A stretch of 64,000 bases of DNA. Origin: Juglans regia (Eukaryota; Streptophyta; Magnoliopsida; Fagales; Juglandaceae). Within the stretch, counting starts at the first letter, position 1; each line of letters opens with the position of its first letter. The DNA lies in contig NC_049901.1 of assembly GCF_001411555.2 (NCBI RefSeq), positions 40,518,964 through 40,582,963 on the forward strand, read 5' to 3'. Shown piece after piece: positions 1 to 9,450 of the stretch. The notes below the pieces were generated by a model. The model had not been told where the DNA came from, ran no database searches, and was given only the letters and a program-made list of their open reading frames with translations. Made by a program: the position numbers and the translations under genes.

Positions 1-601
1 TGTTAGCAACCACTCTATCCAGTCTTTCTTTTGTAAAAGTGTCATCCCCATGCCTATTACTCCAAGTGAATTTGTCTCATTTCCACCTTAGATCAGATAA
101 CCCTCCATCCTCCAAAGCATTCCTAAAGTTGTTCATCAAATTATCTCCTCTAGGTCGTCTGCCTTCCTTTTCATCATTGGTGAGTATTTCATTAAAGTCA
201 CCAATTACACACCATCCCTTATCATGGGCAGGCTTGAGAGAAGTTAACAAATTTCAAGCCTCTTGCTAGCCTCGGGTTGCCCATAAAACCCTATTAAGAG
301 CCATTTCCCCCCCTTCATTGTCACATACCCACGCACTTATATGTCTTTGTGTAAAATTCAATATTTTCACCATTCCCTCATCTTTCCAAAACAACACTAA
401 ACCATCCCCTCTACCATTCAATTCCACCCCAAAGCAGCCTGCCATTCTCAACCTTCTTCTTATGCCTTCCAATCTATTTGTCCTCATTTTAGTTTCCATC
501 ACAAACACCACACTAGGCAACTTTTCCTCTACCAAACAGTAGAGATTTTGAACTGTTCGAGAGTTGCCAAGCCCTCGGCAGTTCCAACTTAGTATTTTCA
601 T
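1..601 (-). pseudogene. LINE ORF2 endonuclease domain, partial
   Basis: This is the apurinic/apyrimidinic-type endonuclease that opens LINE ORF2 and nicks target DNA. It starts at 601 with MKILSWNCRGLG, the standard start of plant LINE ORF2, followed by VVFVMETK, which holds the catalytic Glu. After a frameshift near 270 the minus strand continues with a GDFNEIL motif around 180-200 and a W(S)N motif near 60, both typical of the exonuclease/endonuclease/phosphatase fold. The domain runs off the left edge, and the frame change makes this copy inactive as it stands. Confidence 0.85.
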
Positions 602-794
602 AATACTTGGCGGGGCTATTTAACAGCCTCCGCCAATCCTTCTTGTAACTCTCATTCCCATTTTATAGAAAATTTTTGCTTCTTTTTTCCCATACCCCCT
701 TTATGCCACTCCGCTCTCCCTCACAAGGCCTTTTAGTTGCTACAAAATAGCTCAAACTTACACTCCTTTTACCCACAACCCGAGCCTTTCTTTT

Positions 795-1870
795 TCAGGA
801 TTTCCTTTTTTTGAACATAACCTTTAATACCTCATCCTCCTCCACCCTCACCTTTTCCATTGAAACTATATCATTTATCTGAGTTTCTTTCACAACCTCC
901 TCCACTCTCATTTTTTCTTTCGAACTTGCCTCAATACCTTGTGTTTCCTTCACAACCTCCTCAGACTTCATATCCCCATCAGTGACCTTAAGATCACTAT
1001 CACCCCTAGATTCCTCTGCCCCTTCACTCAAATTCTTTTCAACCCCTTCAGTAGCATTAACCTCCACCTGCATCATCCTTTTTTCTTCTCTCAATTCCTC
1101 CTTCCCTTCATTATAGCTCGACTCCACCTCTTCCTCTACCTCCACCCTCCAAGACCCCATTGTTCTGTTAACTCCACTGTAATCATAATTCACCTCTTTC
1201 TCACTGCAACCCTTGGAATCATATATGATTCTACCACATGAGAAGCAAAGAAATGGCAGTTTTTCATACCTGAATGGGATCCACAAGCTATTGCCCTGAG
1301 TTGAGATGGTTCTTCCCCTCGCTAGAGGCTTGTGAGGTCCATTTCTATAAAAACCCTTAGATAGTTTCCTCAGCCACTTCCATTTCCCTTCACATTGATG
1401 TCCATCACCTTCCCCACTGTGTTTCCCGACTTTTCTCCTCTCTATTTGGTCATGAAAGCCAGAGGCAAGTTGTACATATGCACCCATAGCTCTTCACGAT
1501 CAAATCATATCTTCATTGGAGGCGTGAATCCATCAAACACCTTGAGCACCATCAACTGATTATCAAACAACCACGGCTTCCTTTCCCACACTCTCTGTAT
1601 GTCTGCATGGTTTGCAAATGTAATGACAAACATATTCATTTCTACCTCTAAAAACTTGGCTGCCCTATTGAGTTTCCACACCTTGGCCATTGTGGATTCC
1701 AACACTCCAGAACTTATCTTCCTCTCTAACCACAGTTTTCCAACTAGACTACGTTCTCCTTTGCTCCTTATTTCCTCGGGTAAATCTTCATCTAGCTCTA
1801 CATTCATTTTTTCTTCATCGGTTAGCCTAAGCTTATCCCATTGTTTCTCCAGATTTTCCATCGTCTCCAT
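795..1870 (-). pseudogene. LINE ORF1 (gag-like, DUF4283 plus zinc knuckle), broken
   Basis: ORF1 proteins of plant LINEs bind the element RNA. The first open piece (1870-1505, 121 codons) begins METMENLEKQW and carries the DUF4283-like pattern with LVGKLWLERK near its middle and WERKPWLFDNQLMVLK near its end. A second piece (1487-795) has a Cys-rich remnant, FLCFSCGRI, where a CCHC-type knuckle is expected, followed by a long Glu/Lys/Val-rich tail with repeats of the type VVKETQ and MRVEE. A stop or frameshift between 1505 and 1487 splits the gene. The recognition rests on the family pattern and on the endonuclease that follows. Confidence 0.75.
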
Positions 1871-2110
1871 TCTCTACTTCCTCCAACACCTTTCTTATGT
1901 ACCACCAACAAAAACCTCCCTCAATCCACCGAGAGTTGATGCAGAGTCTTCCCCTTGAATCTTTCTGCCACCCTGCATTGCCGAGAGGACCACCTTACAC
2001 TACCCTTGTGCCACCATACACCCCGCTCTGCCACAAGCCGTTAGAATCTTCCTGGGGTATAGTGCTACCCACTTTTCCTCTCTTTCCTCTAACGGAATAG
2101 AGAGAGAAGA

Positions 2111-2635
2111 CTACCATTCCAAAGGAATTTCTCAAGTAATGTTACTTTGAATAATTTACACTCTTTTTGGTTGTGCTTTTCTCAAATTCTGATATATTTT
2201 TTCCCTAAAAAAATAACCTGTTGCAATGTGAGTTAATTTGATCCATTAATTTTTTGTAGTGCTACTATTTCACTCAAGTTTGCCCACTTGGTGTGCGCCT
2301 AGTGCAAATTGTATTTTTTTTTTGCCTTTTATTTTAAATCTTTTTAAAACATCTTTAAATATTTTTAAAAACTAAAAAATACCAATACATTAATAGTCAA
2401 TTCCTTAACCATAAAATAAATAAAAAATAAAATAAAATAAAATACATAAACAGTCAAATTAAGGGGACAAATTTAGGCGGCATATATAATTTTCCTTAAT
2501 TTTTTTATATACTTTAAATGAAAACACGTTTCAACTTAACAAATTTCCACGTATGCTTTCATTTTTTTCTGAAAAATAATGCTTATTGTTCTATCGTAAT
2601 TACATGATAATGGGTTAGGACCCTTTGACATCGAA
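2111..2635. other. AT-rich intergenic stretch
   Basis: No coding potential or recognisable element is seen. It holds runs such as the A/T-rich block near 2400-2450 and lies between the LINE leader and the tRNA gene. Confidence 0.6.
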
Positions 2636-2717
2636 GTGGGCGTGCCGGAGTGGTTATCGGGCATGACTAGAAATCATGTGGGCTCTGCCCGCGCAGGTTC
2701 GAATCCTGCCGCTCACG
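2636..2717 (+). tRNA. tRNA-Ser (anticodon AGA)
   Basis: An 82-nt class II tRNA. The acceptor arm pairs GTGGGCG (2636-2642) with CGCTCAC (2710-2716), with one G-U pair, and G2717 is the discriminator base. The anticodon loop CTAGAAA sits in an ATGA/TCAT stem. The long variable arm GTGGGCTCTGCCCGC is typical of serine tRNAs. The B box GGTTCGAATCC (2697-2707) and an A box near 2643-2655 form the internal Pol III promoter. A T-rich run just after the gene (about 2718-2730) can act as terminator. No intron is present and all arms are intact, so it is probably functional. Confidence 0.97.
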
Positions 2718-2857
2718 TTTTCTTTTTTTCTCCTGTTATTTAATTGTCTCCCCATAAGCTTCCCCCTCCAATTTGATATTAGTTTTCATGATTCAATATA
2801 GCCATCGTGCACTGATTTCAATTAACCACTTTCTTCATTTCAATCAAATGTATGCAT

Positions 2858-2875
2858 AAACTCAAGTAAATAATT
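2858..2875. repeat. 18-bp target-site duplication (second copy 3257-3274)
   Basis: The 18-mer AAACTCAAGTAAATAATT is found here and, without mismatch, at 3257-3274. The two copies frame a LINE 3' tail that ends in poly(A). The second copy overlaps the stop codon of the PPR gene. Confidence 0.93.
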
Positions 2876-3256
2876 GGGTATGCCCTACCTAAGAATCTCG
2901 TAAGGTTTGTGCCTGGTAATTTTCACGTTATTTGCTTATCTCTTTTTTCTTGTGTGTTTAGATTTTTGCAAGTTCCTCTCTTTGACTTGTTCGGATTTGG
3001 GTTAAGTGTCTTAAGAGATTTTTGCAGGTTTCCCTCTTTGGCTTGTTTGGATTTAGGTTAAGTGTATTTCTTAAGGCTGTGTACTCTATATGAATATAAT
3101 GGTTTTGATGCTTAGGTTTTTAAATTCTTAGTTTATATGTACTTTCCATGTGTCGTGTTTGTAATCACAGTTTTCTTCTGTCACAAATGATGGAAATCAA
3201 TAAAATTGGGGTTCCGTCCTCTTCTTAAAAAAAAAAAAAACTAAAGTAAATAAAAA
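2876..3256 (+). mobile_element. 5'-truncated LINE tail with poly(A)
   Basis: The insert begins inside the last codons of a LINE ORF2 (reading GMPYLRIS then stop near 2876-2905). A 3' UTR of the same type as the LINE tail at 35619-36307 follows (TTTGTAATCAC, then a Cys/Val-rich terminal region, then ATCAATAAAATT), and it ends in an A run at about 3227-3240. A short internal duplication of the segment with TTTTTGCA and TTGGCTTG/TTGACTTG lies at 2960-3060. Between the A run and the target duplication sits an imperfect extra copy of the target sequence. Truncation at the 5' end is normal for LINE insertion. Confidence 0.88.
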
Positions 3257-3272
3257 AAACTCAAGTAAATAA

Positions 3273-5651
3273 TTATATGTAAAAAATTGACCCTCCATGT
3301 TCAAGGGCTCCAAGTCCAAGGAATGCATGCTCTCTCTCCCTTCCTCCCATTCTCTCGCTGTCTCTCAAAGCCTTCATTTCTAATCCTATGCATTCAGCCA
3401 TTCTACATATCTCCTCAGATTGTGGGTGGGACATGTCACCTGATGAGAACCTGTGCAAATACAAGGAACTACCAGCATCACTAGCATCCACCCAACTGAA
3501 CCCTATTACCTTCTTCACCCCTCTTTCTCTCATCCCTTTCCTTATTTTTGCCACCTTTTCCCATTGCCCCTTCTCCGCGTACAAGTTGGACATCAATACA
3601 TATGAACCTGATCCCATTGGCTCCATCTCCATCAAAGCATCAGCTATCCTCTCCCCCATCTTCACATTCCCATGCATCCTGCAAGCCCCAAGCAAGCTCT
3701 GCAGCACAGACAATCCTGGCTGTCCCGGAATCTGGCCGACCAAGTTCTCTGCATCCTCCAATCTTCCTGCTCGGCCAAACATATCCACCATACAAGAATA
3801 ATGCTCTGGGGATGGTTCAATTTTATATTCTTCAACCATAGAGTTGAAGAGCTGATGGCCCACAACAACCATCCCCTTCCTACCACATGCGGTAAGTACA
3901 GAAAGGAAAGTGATTGAGTCAGGTCTTACCCCTTCCCTCTCCATCTCCTTGAAGAATCTTAACACTGATTCATAGTCTCCATGTCTAGCATAGGCGGAAA
4001 TAATTGCTGTCCAAGCAAATTGAGTTTTCTGGGGCGTGTCAGTGAAGACTTTTTCAGACTCGCAAATGCTCCCACGCTTTGCATACATGTCAAGAAGAGC
4101 TCCTGACACAATTGGGTCAGAGTCAAATCCTTGTTTTATTAAATAAGAGTGGCATCGCTGGCCGTATTTTAAAGAAATATCCTCAGCAGCACCAATTGCA
4201 CTCAAGACACTACCAAATGTATATTGGTTTGGCTTGGACTCGGTGATTGCTGAAAGAAACGTGCACAGGGCTTCTGGATAAAACCCATTCTGAGCATACC
4301 CAGAGATTAAAGCATTCCATGATATGGTTTCCCTGTAGTCAAGCTCCTCAAACACCCTCAGTGAGTCGTGCATGGTTGCAAACTTAGCATACATGGTAAT
4401 GAGGCTATTGCAAACATTTGGTTCTGAAAAAAAGCTAGTCTTTATACAATACCCATGAACCATTTGGCCTTCTTCCACCATGTTCCTGATTGATATAGCA
4501 TGGATTAATCCGATAAATGTAACATCATTTGGATATACATCATCCAATCTCATCTCATTGAAGAGAGATACAGCATCCTCGTCATTGAAAGAAATCATCG
4601 TAGTCCAAGAGACTACATTGCGTTCATTCATGATCTGAAAGACCAATTTTGCATCTTCAACGACCTCACATTTTGAATACATTGAGATCAAAACATTACA
4701 AACTGAAACATGTTTCTCATATCCTCTTTTTATAATCAAACCGTGTATCTGTCTCCCAAGCTCTAATGTTACTTCATGACCACAAGCCGAAACTGCACTA
4801 GTAAATGATACATGGTCAAGCGTTATCCCTTCTCTCACCATTTTAATGAAAGCCAAAATCGCTTCTAAGCTGTGATTTCCCTCCTGAGCATACCCTGATA
4901 AGATTGCATTCCATGAGACCAAATCCCTTTCTGGCATTTCATCAAACACTGTCCTAGCTTCCATTAATTGCCCGCATCTTGAATACATTGATATTAGTGC
5001 ATTTGCAACAAAAACTTCACAATAAAATCCAAATTTGATTGCAAGCGAATGCAATTGCAACCCGAAGAGAAAACCTTCGTCGTCTGAACAAAATGCAAGA
5101 ACTGTACAATAAGTCACGGGATCAAATGCAATCCCATTTAAGTTCATCCGAAGAGCAAAAGCCAACGCATCCTCACTCTTTGGGAACCCCGAGAGCATGG
5201 TATTCCAAGAAACAATATCTGGTTCAATCAACTTCTCAAAGATACATAAAGCCTTTCCAAACTGTCCAGATTTACAATACATATTCATCAAAGAATTCGA
5301 GACGGTAATGAACGAAATAAACCCAGAAGAAACAGCAAACCCGTGGATTTGGACACCGGGTTTTGGGTCTCTGCGACAAGCCTTGACAGCAAGCGCCACA
5401 GTAACTTCATCAACATTGCCCACAAAACCCAGTTGACACTGCTTCTTGAAGATATCAAGAGCTTGAAATGGAAAGTTTCTGTGCAAATAGTTGAGCATTG
5501 AACGGTTAATGAAGACGGTATCTGGCTTAAGAATTTGGTCGAACAGGTGGTGGCGTCCATGTTCGAGTGAGTGAAAGCCTATCACGCTATTTGACCGTTG
5601 CCTGGGTATTATTCCACAGAGGATTTTGAAATCAAGTCGGCGAGCAATCAT
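3273..5651 (-). CDS. PLS-class pentatricopeptide repeat protein, E/E+ type, probably mitochondrial
   Basis: A single-exon gene of 792 codons, ATG at 5651 and TAA at 3275-3273. PPR proteins bind organelle RNA one base per repeat; E-type members usually recruit a deaminase for C-to-U editing or help process RNA. Typical L/S/P repeat signatures recur from about residue 75 to 640, for example DIVSWNTMLSGF, RDLVSWNAILSGYAQ, NVVSWTTMIS, NALISMYSRCG and GALLDMYAKRG. From about residue 645 the E and E+ motifs follow (LLGACRMHGNVKMGERIADA, YVLMSNLYAEKGQWEKVAKI, GFSWVD). There is no DYW domain. The basic N-terminus (MIARRLDFKILCGIIPRQRS) fits a mitochondrial presequence. The pattern resembles Arabidopsis At4g32430, which is an inference. 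A LINE tail lies about 17 bp past the stop codon. Confidence 0.93.
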   Translation of the reverse strand: MIARRLDFKILCGIIPRQRSNSVIGFHSLEHGRHHLFDQILKPDTVFINRSMLNYLHRNFPFQALDIFKKQCQLGFVGNVDEVTVALAVKACRRDPKPGVQIHGFAVSSGFISFITVSNSLMNMYCKSGQFGKALCIFEKLIEPDIVSWNTMLSGFPKSEDALAFALRMNLNGIAFDPVTYCTVLAFCSDDEGFLFGLQLHSLAIKFGFYCEVFVANALISMYSRCGQLMEARTVFDEMPERDLVSWNAILSGYAQEGNHSLEAILAFIKMVREGITLDHVSFTSAVSACGHEVTLELGRQIHGLIIKRGYEKHVSVCNVLISMYSKCEVVEDAKLVFQIMNERNVVSWTTMISFNDEDAVSLFNEMRLDDVYPNDVTFIGLIHAISIRNMVEEGQMVHGYCIKTSFFSEPNVCNSLITMYAKFATMHDSLRVFEELDYRETISWNALISGYAQNGFYPEALCTFLSAITESKPNQYTFGSVLSAIGAAEDISLKYGQRCHSYLIKQGFDSDPIVSGALLDMYAKRGSICESEKVFTDTPQKTQFAWTAIISAYARHGDYESVLRFFKEMEREGVRPDSITFLSVLTACGRKGMVVVGHQLFNSMVEEYKIEPSPEHYSCMVDMFGRAGRLEDAENLVGQIPGQPGLSVLQSLLGACRMHGNVKMGERIADALMEMEPMGSGSYVLMSNLYAEKGQWEKVAKIRKGMRERGVKKVIGFSWVDASDAGSSLYLHRFSSGDMSHPQSEEICRMAECIGLEMKALRDSERMGGREREHAFLGLGALEHGGSIFYI

Positions 5652-6059
5652 GAGAATCTAACGGTCCACTGTTGGGATCAGAAGAGAACCTTAAAACCCT
5701 TCTAAAACCAACACTTCTTCTCTCTTTGCTACTTCCAAACCCTTGAGTTAAAACCCTTCCGGAAGGGCTAGAGAAGCTTTAAACCCTTCTACAACCATAC
5801 TCACGGACCTTAAAAAGCTTCCATTAATTGAATTCTCTTAAAGCAATCAAGTTGTTCGTTTAACAAAGATATTCAATGGAATTATGTTTATAATTTATTC
5901 ATTCAAAGGAATTAAGATACACATTCTAAGTAATTAATATATAAATCAATAATTATAATTAAGAAAGACAAAATTTAAAATGAACCACGATATTACTCTT
6001 TCATCAATTAGTGGTTTCATCGTTAGAGGAAATTTGTCATTATTAAATTATGTTTTATT
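5652..6059. other. Upstream region of the PPR gene
   Basis: This is the likely 5' UTR and promoter of the PPR gene on the minus strand. It has several copies of AAACCCTT on the plus strand (5690-5790) and a small inverted repeat around CCCTTCCGGAAGGG (about 5755-5768). The rest is AT-rich with no other feature. Confidence 0.5.
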
Positions 6060-6590
6060 TTCTTTTTTGTTGGAGGAAAAAAGTTTGAGGAAGCAAACGG
6101 GATGGAGGGGCTTAATGTTAGAGTGATTCATCAATTTTGGGAAGCGTATCAAGTTGCAGATTTTCTAGCTAAGCAATGAGAATTGGGAAGAAATATTATT
6201 TCAAAAATGATACTTTCACCCGGGAGGGGTACCCCCGCGCAACAAATTCCTTTGTTTTTAAAAGGTATTGTTCAGATAGATAAGGTGGGTCTTCTCGCCA
6301 TTTGTTATAATTTTTGAGGCCTATTTACCATGTTTTTTTTATCTACTTGGGCCCGTTAGATTTACCTGTGTTTCGTCTGATAGGCTTGTTTAGACTTTTT
6401 GGAGATTTATTTTTTCGTGTTTTGCTTTTGTTGGTTTATATTTGAGAGGACTTTATTGTTCTTACTTGTAATTCCTCATATGCTTAGCTTGTAACTATGG
6501 TATTCCTTTGTCACAAGTAAGGCCTTATCAATAAATTTGGGACAAGGTCACTATTGGACATGTGGATACCGGCTCGTTAAAAAAAAAAAG
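6060..6590 (+). mobile_element. LINE 3' fragment (RNase H end, 3' UTR, poly(A))
   Basis: The start reads like the end of a LINE RNase H domain, with ADFLAKQ at about 6159-6178 (then a stop), matching VADFLAKE in the copy at 35.9 kb. The 3' UTR follows, with the shared tail TTGTAACTATGG, CACAAGTAAGG and ATCAATAAATTTGG, and an A run at 6579-6589. ORF2 is truncated and interrupted. No convincing target duplication was found. Confidence 0.8.
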
Positions 6591-7454
6591 AAGAAACGAA
6601 ACCATAATAACACCATATCCGTTGGGAATCTGATCATATAGAAAGAGCCTATATATTAAGGTGAATCCATATTCGGATTTGAACTCATGCCAAGACTTAG
6701 TACATACAATCTATTTGGGTGTGACCCAAAAACCCTTGGGCCACTACTCTGCCAATAAATTTACCTATTTTTAATGTATAAATATGTAGTCTTGTTTTTT
6801 AACGATGATATCTAGCTTTTAATATTATTGAGGTGAGACGAGGCTGAGTTGATCCACCTGTTTCTTAATTCATACGTAGGTTAAGTAATGTAATTATTTT
6901 ACCCAGATGGAAAAGTGGACCTATATGCCAAAAAGATGAAGGAAGGTTATATGTATGGGACATAGGGACCATTAAATGTGGGTGTCTCTCTCATGTCCTA
7001 TTTTCAAATGCGGATGGCAGCTGCTTATTTTATTCAGAGTTTTTTTTTACCACATCTACACTAATCCTTTCTTTAATATATAAGTACATAATCATGTCAC
7101 AATAATCAAACAAATAATGAGTAAGCCAACAAGTTGCACGTTATGGCATGATCTGATACTCTGATTCCACATAAAGTAGATAGCATTAAAGAACTGTTTT
7201 CTTGATCTGCATGCCACAAACTATGGCAAGTCTCATTAAACATGACATGACTAGTCGTCTTGGTGCAAGAAATGCACATAATTTGGGATAAACACAGCCT
7301 AGTAATCATCATCAGTGGCAAAATGTCTTTATCCTTAATGAGAGCTAGCTAGCTGGGGATGAATACTTATTCAGAATCAACATGATTATACCCACAATTG
7401 GCAAATGGCTCCAATTATTTGAGATTTATATGATCTTGTAAAATTTGGTAAAAT
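6591..7454. other. Intergenic, nothing recognised
   Basis: AT-rich DNA without a supported gene. A small ORF at 7106-7321 has no recognisable domain and is treated as chance. Confidence 0.5.
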
Positions 7455-8002
7455 TGAAGAAATTTATGGCATAACTCATCTCATAAAACTAATTTTATAA
7501 GAAAGAATTGTTTATTCCTTATAAACATGTCCAAAATCTTATCTCGAGACAACGTGAGATTATTCCATAATGATGAAATTTATGGGCCTAACTCATCTCA
7601 TAAAACCGGTTGTATAAGAGAGGATTGCTCATTGCTTATAAACATGCCCAAGACCTTATCCACAACCAATGTGGGATTATTCCTCAACACCCTCCCTCAC
7701 GTGCAGGCCAGTATTTTTTCTGGTCCTTGTCATGGGATAAGTAGTGTGGGCCCACATTCGTCCTGTGGCAGGCTCTGATATCATGAAGAAATTCATGAGC
7801 CTAACTCATCTCATAAAACCGGTTGTATAAGAGAGGATTGCTCATTGCTTATAAACATGCCCAAGACCTTATCCACAACCAATGTGGGATTATTCCTCAA
7901 CACATAATACCCTCCCTCACGTGTAGGTCAATATTTTTTTCTGTTCCTTGTTACGGGGTAAGTAGTGTGAGCTTCTATTTCTCCTGTGGTAGACTAATAC
8001 CA
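7455..8002 (-). mobile_element. Outer TRIM element, decayed, split by a second TRIM
   Basis: Read on the minus strand, 7908-8002 holds a primer-binding-like segment (GGTAGACTAATACCA on the plus strand, 7988-8002), a short internal region and a purine-rich tract (complement of CCCTCCCTCACGTG at 7910-7923). These lead into an LTR at 7455-7570 whose end is interrupted by the TRIM at 7571-7902. Removing that insert and one copy of CATAA restores continuity between LTR and purine tract. The LTR has many differences from the other copies, so this element is older. Its upstream LTR is missing. Confidence 0.75.
7571..7902 (-). mobile_element. Complete 332-bp TRIM (LTR-PBS-internal-PPT-LTR)
   Basis: Two 119-bp direct LTRs (7571-7689 and 7784-7902) differ at only about three positions, all near their left ends. 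Each begins TGAAGAAATT-like and ends CCTCAACA on the plus strand, so both have TG...CA ends. The 94-bp internal region carries, on the minus strand, TGATATCAGAGCC next to the 5' LTR, close to the initiator tRNA-Met primer site TGGTATCAGAGC. Next to the 3' LTR it has the purine tract GAGGGAGGG. A 5-bp target duplication CATAA lies at 7566-7570 and 7903-7907. The element encodes no protein and must have been moved by enzymes of another element. Confidence 0.9.
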
Positions 8003-8193
8003 CGATTAAGAGGCCCATACTACTTACTCCGTGACAATGACCGAAAAAAATACTGGATAGCACGTGAGAGAGGGTGTTGAAGAATAATCTTATATTGTCT
8101 GTAGACAAGGTTTTGGACATGTTTATAAGAAATGAGCAAGTATCTCTTGTAGAACCGGTTTTATGAGATAAATTATGCTTATGAATTTCTTCA
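8003..8193 (+). mobile_element. Inverted TRIM half (internal region, PPT and LTR)
   Basis: On the plus strand the internal region of the same TRIM family (8003-8060) is followed by the purine tract CACGTGAGAGAGGG (8061-8074) and a 119-bp LTR at 8075-8193 that begins TGTTGAAGAATAATC and ends AATTTCTTCA. It joins the outer TRIM at about 8002/8003, exactly at the primer-binding side, so the two halves are head to head. There is no LTR at the junction. Confidence 0.85.
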
Positions 8194-9237
8194 AATATAA
8201 GATTACTAAATAATTAAAAGTATGGTAGATACGGGAGAAAAACCCCCACCAAATATCCCCAAATAAATATTACATTGCAACAAACAAAAACAAATCAGAA
8301 AATATAACCTAATTATGATTCCAGTCCCATAATTTGTATTGACTTATATACGTACAGTTTACAAAGATCAGCAAGAAGTAGCTACATGTTTAAAGTAAAA
8401 AGACAATACAAAGGCCTTTAAAGTTAATTTCTAGAAAAAAGACGAGAAAACAATCTGAAAATAATATAACAAGTCATAACATGACTGGTAAGCTAATCTC
8501 TGTCCGCTAGAAGTGGTTGAAGTGAAAAAGAGCTAGAACAGATCGAGGCTGGTAGGCAGCGGATCGCAAAGATCATGAACGAGTGAGAGGTGACACTCCA
8601 CCTAGCCTCCAGTGCTTTGAAAAAAAAAAAAAAGAGGAAAGTTTAGAAGTGCCTTGCATTCTCGTTGCCCTCACCTCTCCCTCAAGAGTGTCTTGCATGC
8701 GTCCTCCTTTGGCCTTCAAACCACCCTTATCCTTGGAAAAAAGATTAAAAAAAACGAAAAAAAAACGTAGATATCATTAGAAGAAATGATTACCACAAAC
8801 TTCCAAGAGGGAATCGCATCAAACTGATCAGTGGCCTTTATGGAACCTCCGATTACGATTAAAAAAAAATTACTTGATATCTTTGTTTAATGCGCATCGC
8901 TTTACAGATGTAGATGGGAACGCCATTGAGCTTGGATTTGACTTCTAAACCAAGCATATTGATCTTCATTTCTCTTCGATTCTCACAGATCCTGGAGCTT
9001 GTTTGTGCGCACTCATGTTTTTAGTTGCATTGCTAAAACCCAATAAGAAATTTAATATTGGCCTGGAAGTTAGGATATGTAAAAGCATGGAACGTGGTCG
9101 AGATGACTGAAAAAGGGAGTGCACACAAACAAAGAAAGATGGTATGCGGTTATATATTTTGGTAGCATTCCGAAAAAGATATGCAAATAATGGTTCTACA
9201 CTTCTACCACCGGGCCCAGATAAAACTAACCTTAATG
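8194..9237. other. Intergenic, nothing recognised
   Basis: Contains A-rich runs near 8619-8634 and 8740-8765. Short ORFs here (8583-8780 +, 8966-9274 -) show no family features. Confidence 0.5.
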
Positions 9238-9450
9238 TGTCGAGGATACTTTGCCTTGATATAAGGCTTGACATATATGTCTTAACTAAGACCCTAATTC
9301 TATGCGATTGTTTTGTATATATTTTCCATTTATTTACATTCCATCTTAATTTTAATTGATTTGTAATTATTTCGTACGATATGTAAATTGCTATATAAAT
9401 GGAAAACTACTCACCACTTCAAAGTGTGGTGGTTTCATCAAAACTTCTCA
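9238..9450 (+). repeat. 5' LTR of the deleted copia element
   Basis: Starts TGTCGAGGATACTTTGCC and ends CAAAACTTCTCA. It is homologous over its full length to 10832-11044 and contains a conserved CACTTCAAAGTGTGGTGG segment before the end. Confidence 0.9.

Larger units (their letters stand above)
1..2110 (-). mobile_element. LINE (plant L1 type), 5' part, running off the left edge
   Basis: Read on the minus strand, this stretch holds the start of a LINE in the expected order: a leader (about 2110-1871), a gag-like ORF1 (1870-795) and the beginning of ORF2 with an endonuclease domain (601-1). The reverse transcriptase and tail would lie beyond position 1. ORF1 and ORF2 are interrupted by stops and frameshifts, so the copy is decayed. 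The right boundary near 2110 is approximate because no target duplication could be paired inside the window. Confidence 0.85.

Noticed and set aside
3287..5560. Several antisense ORFs within the PPR gene
   Set aside because: They mirror the PPR coding strand and show no independent domain.
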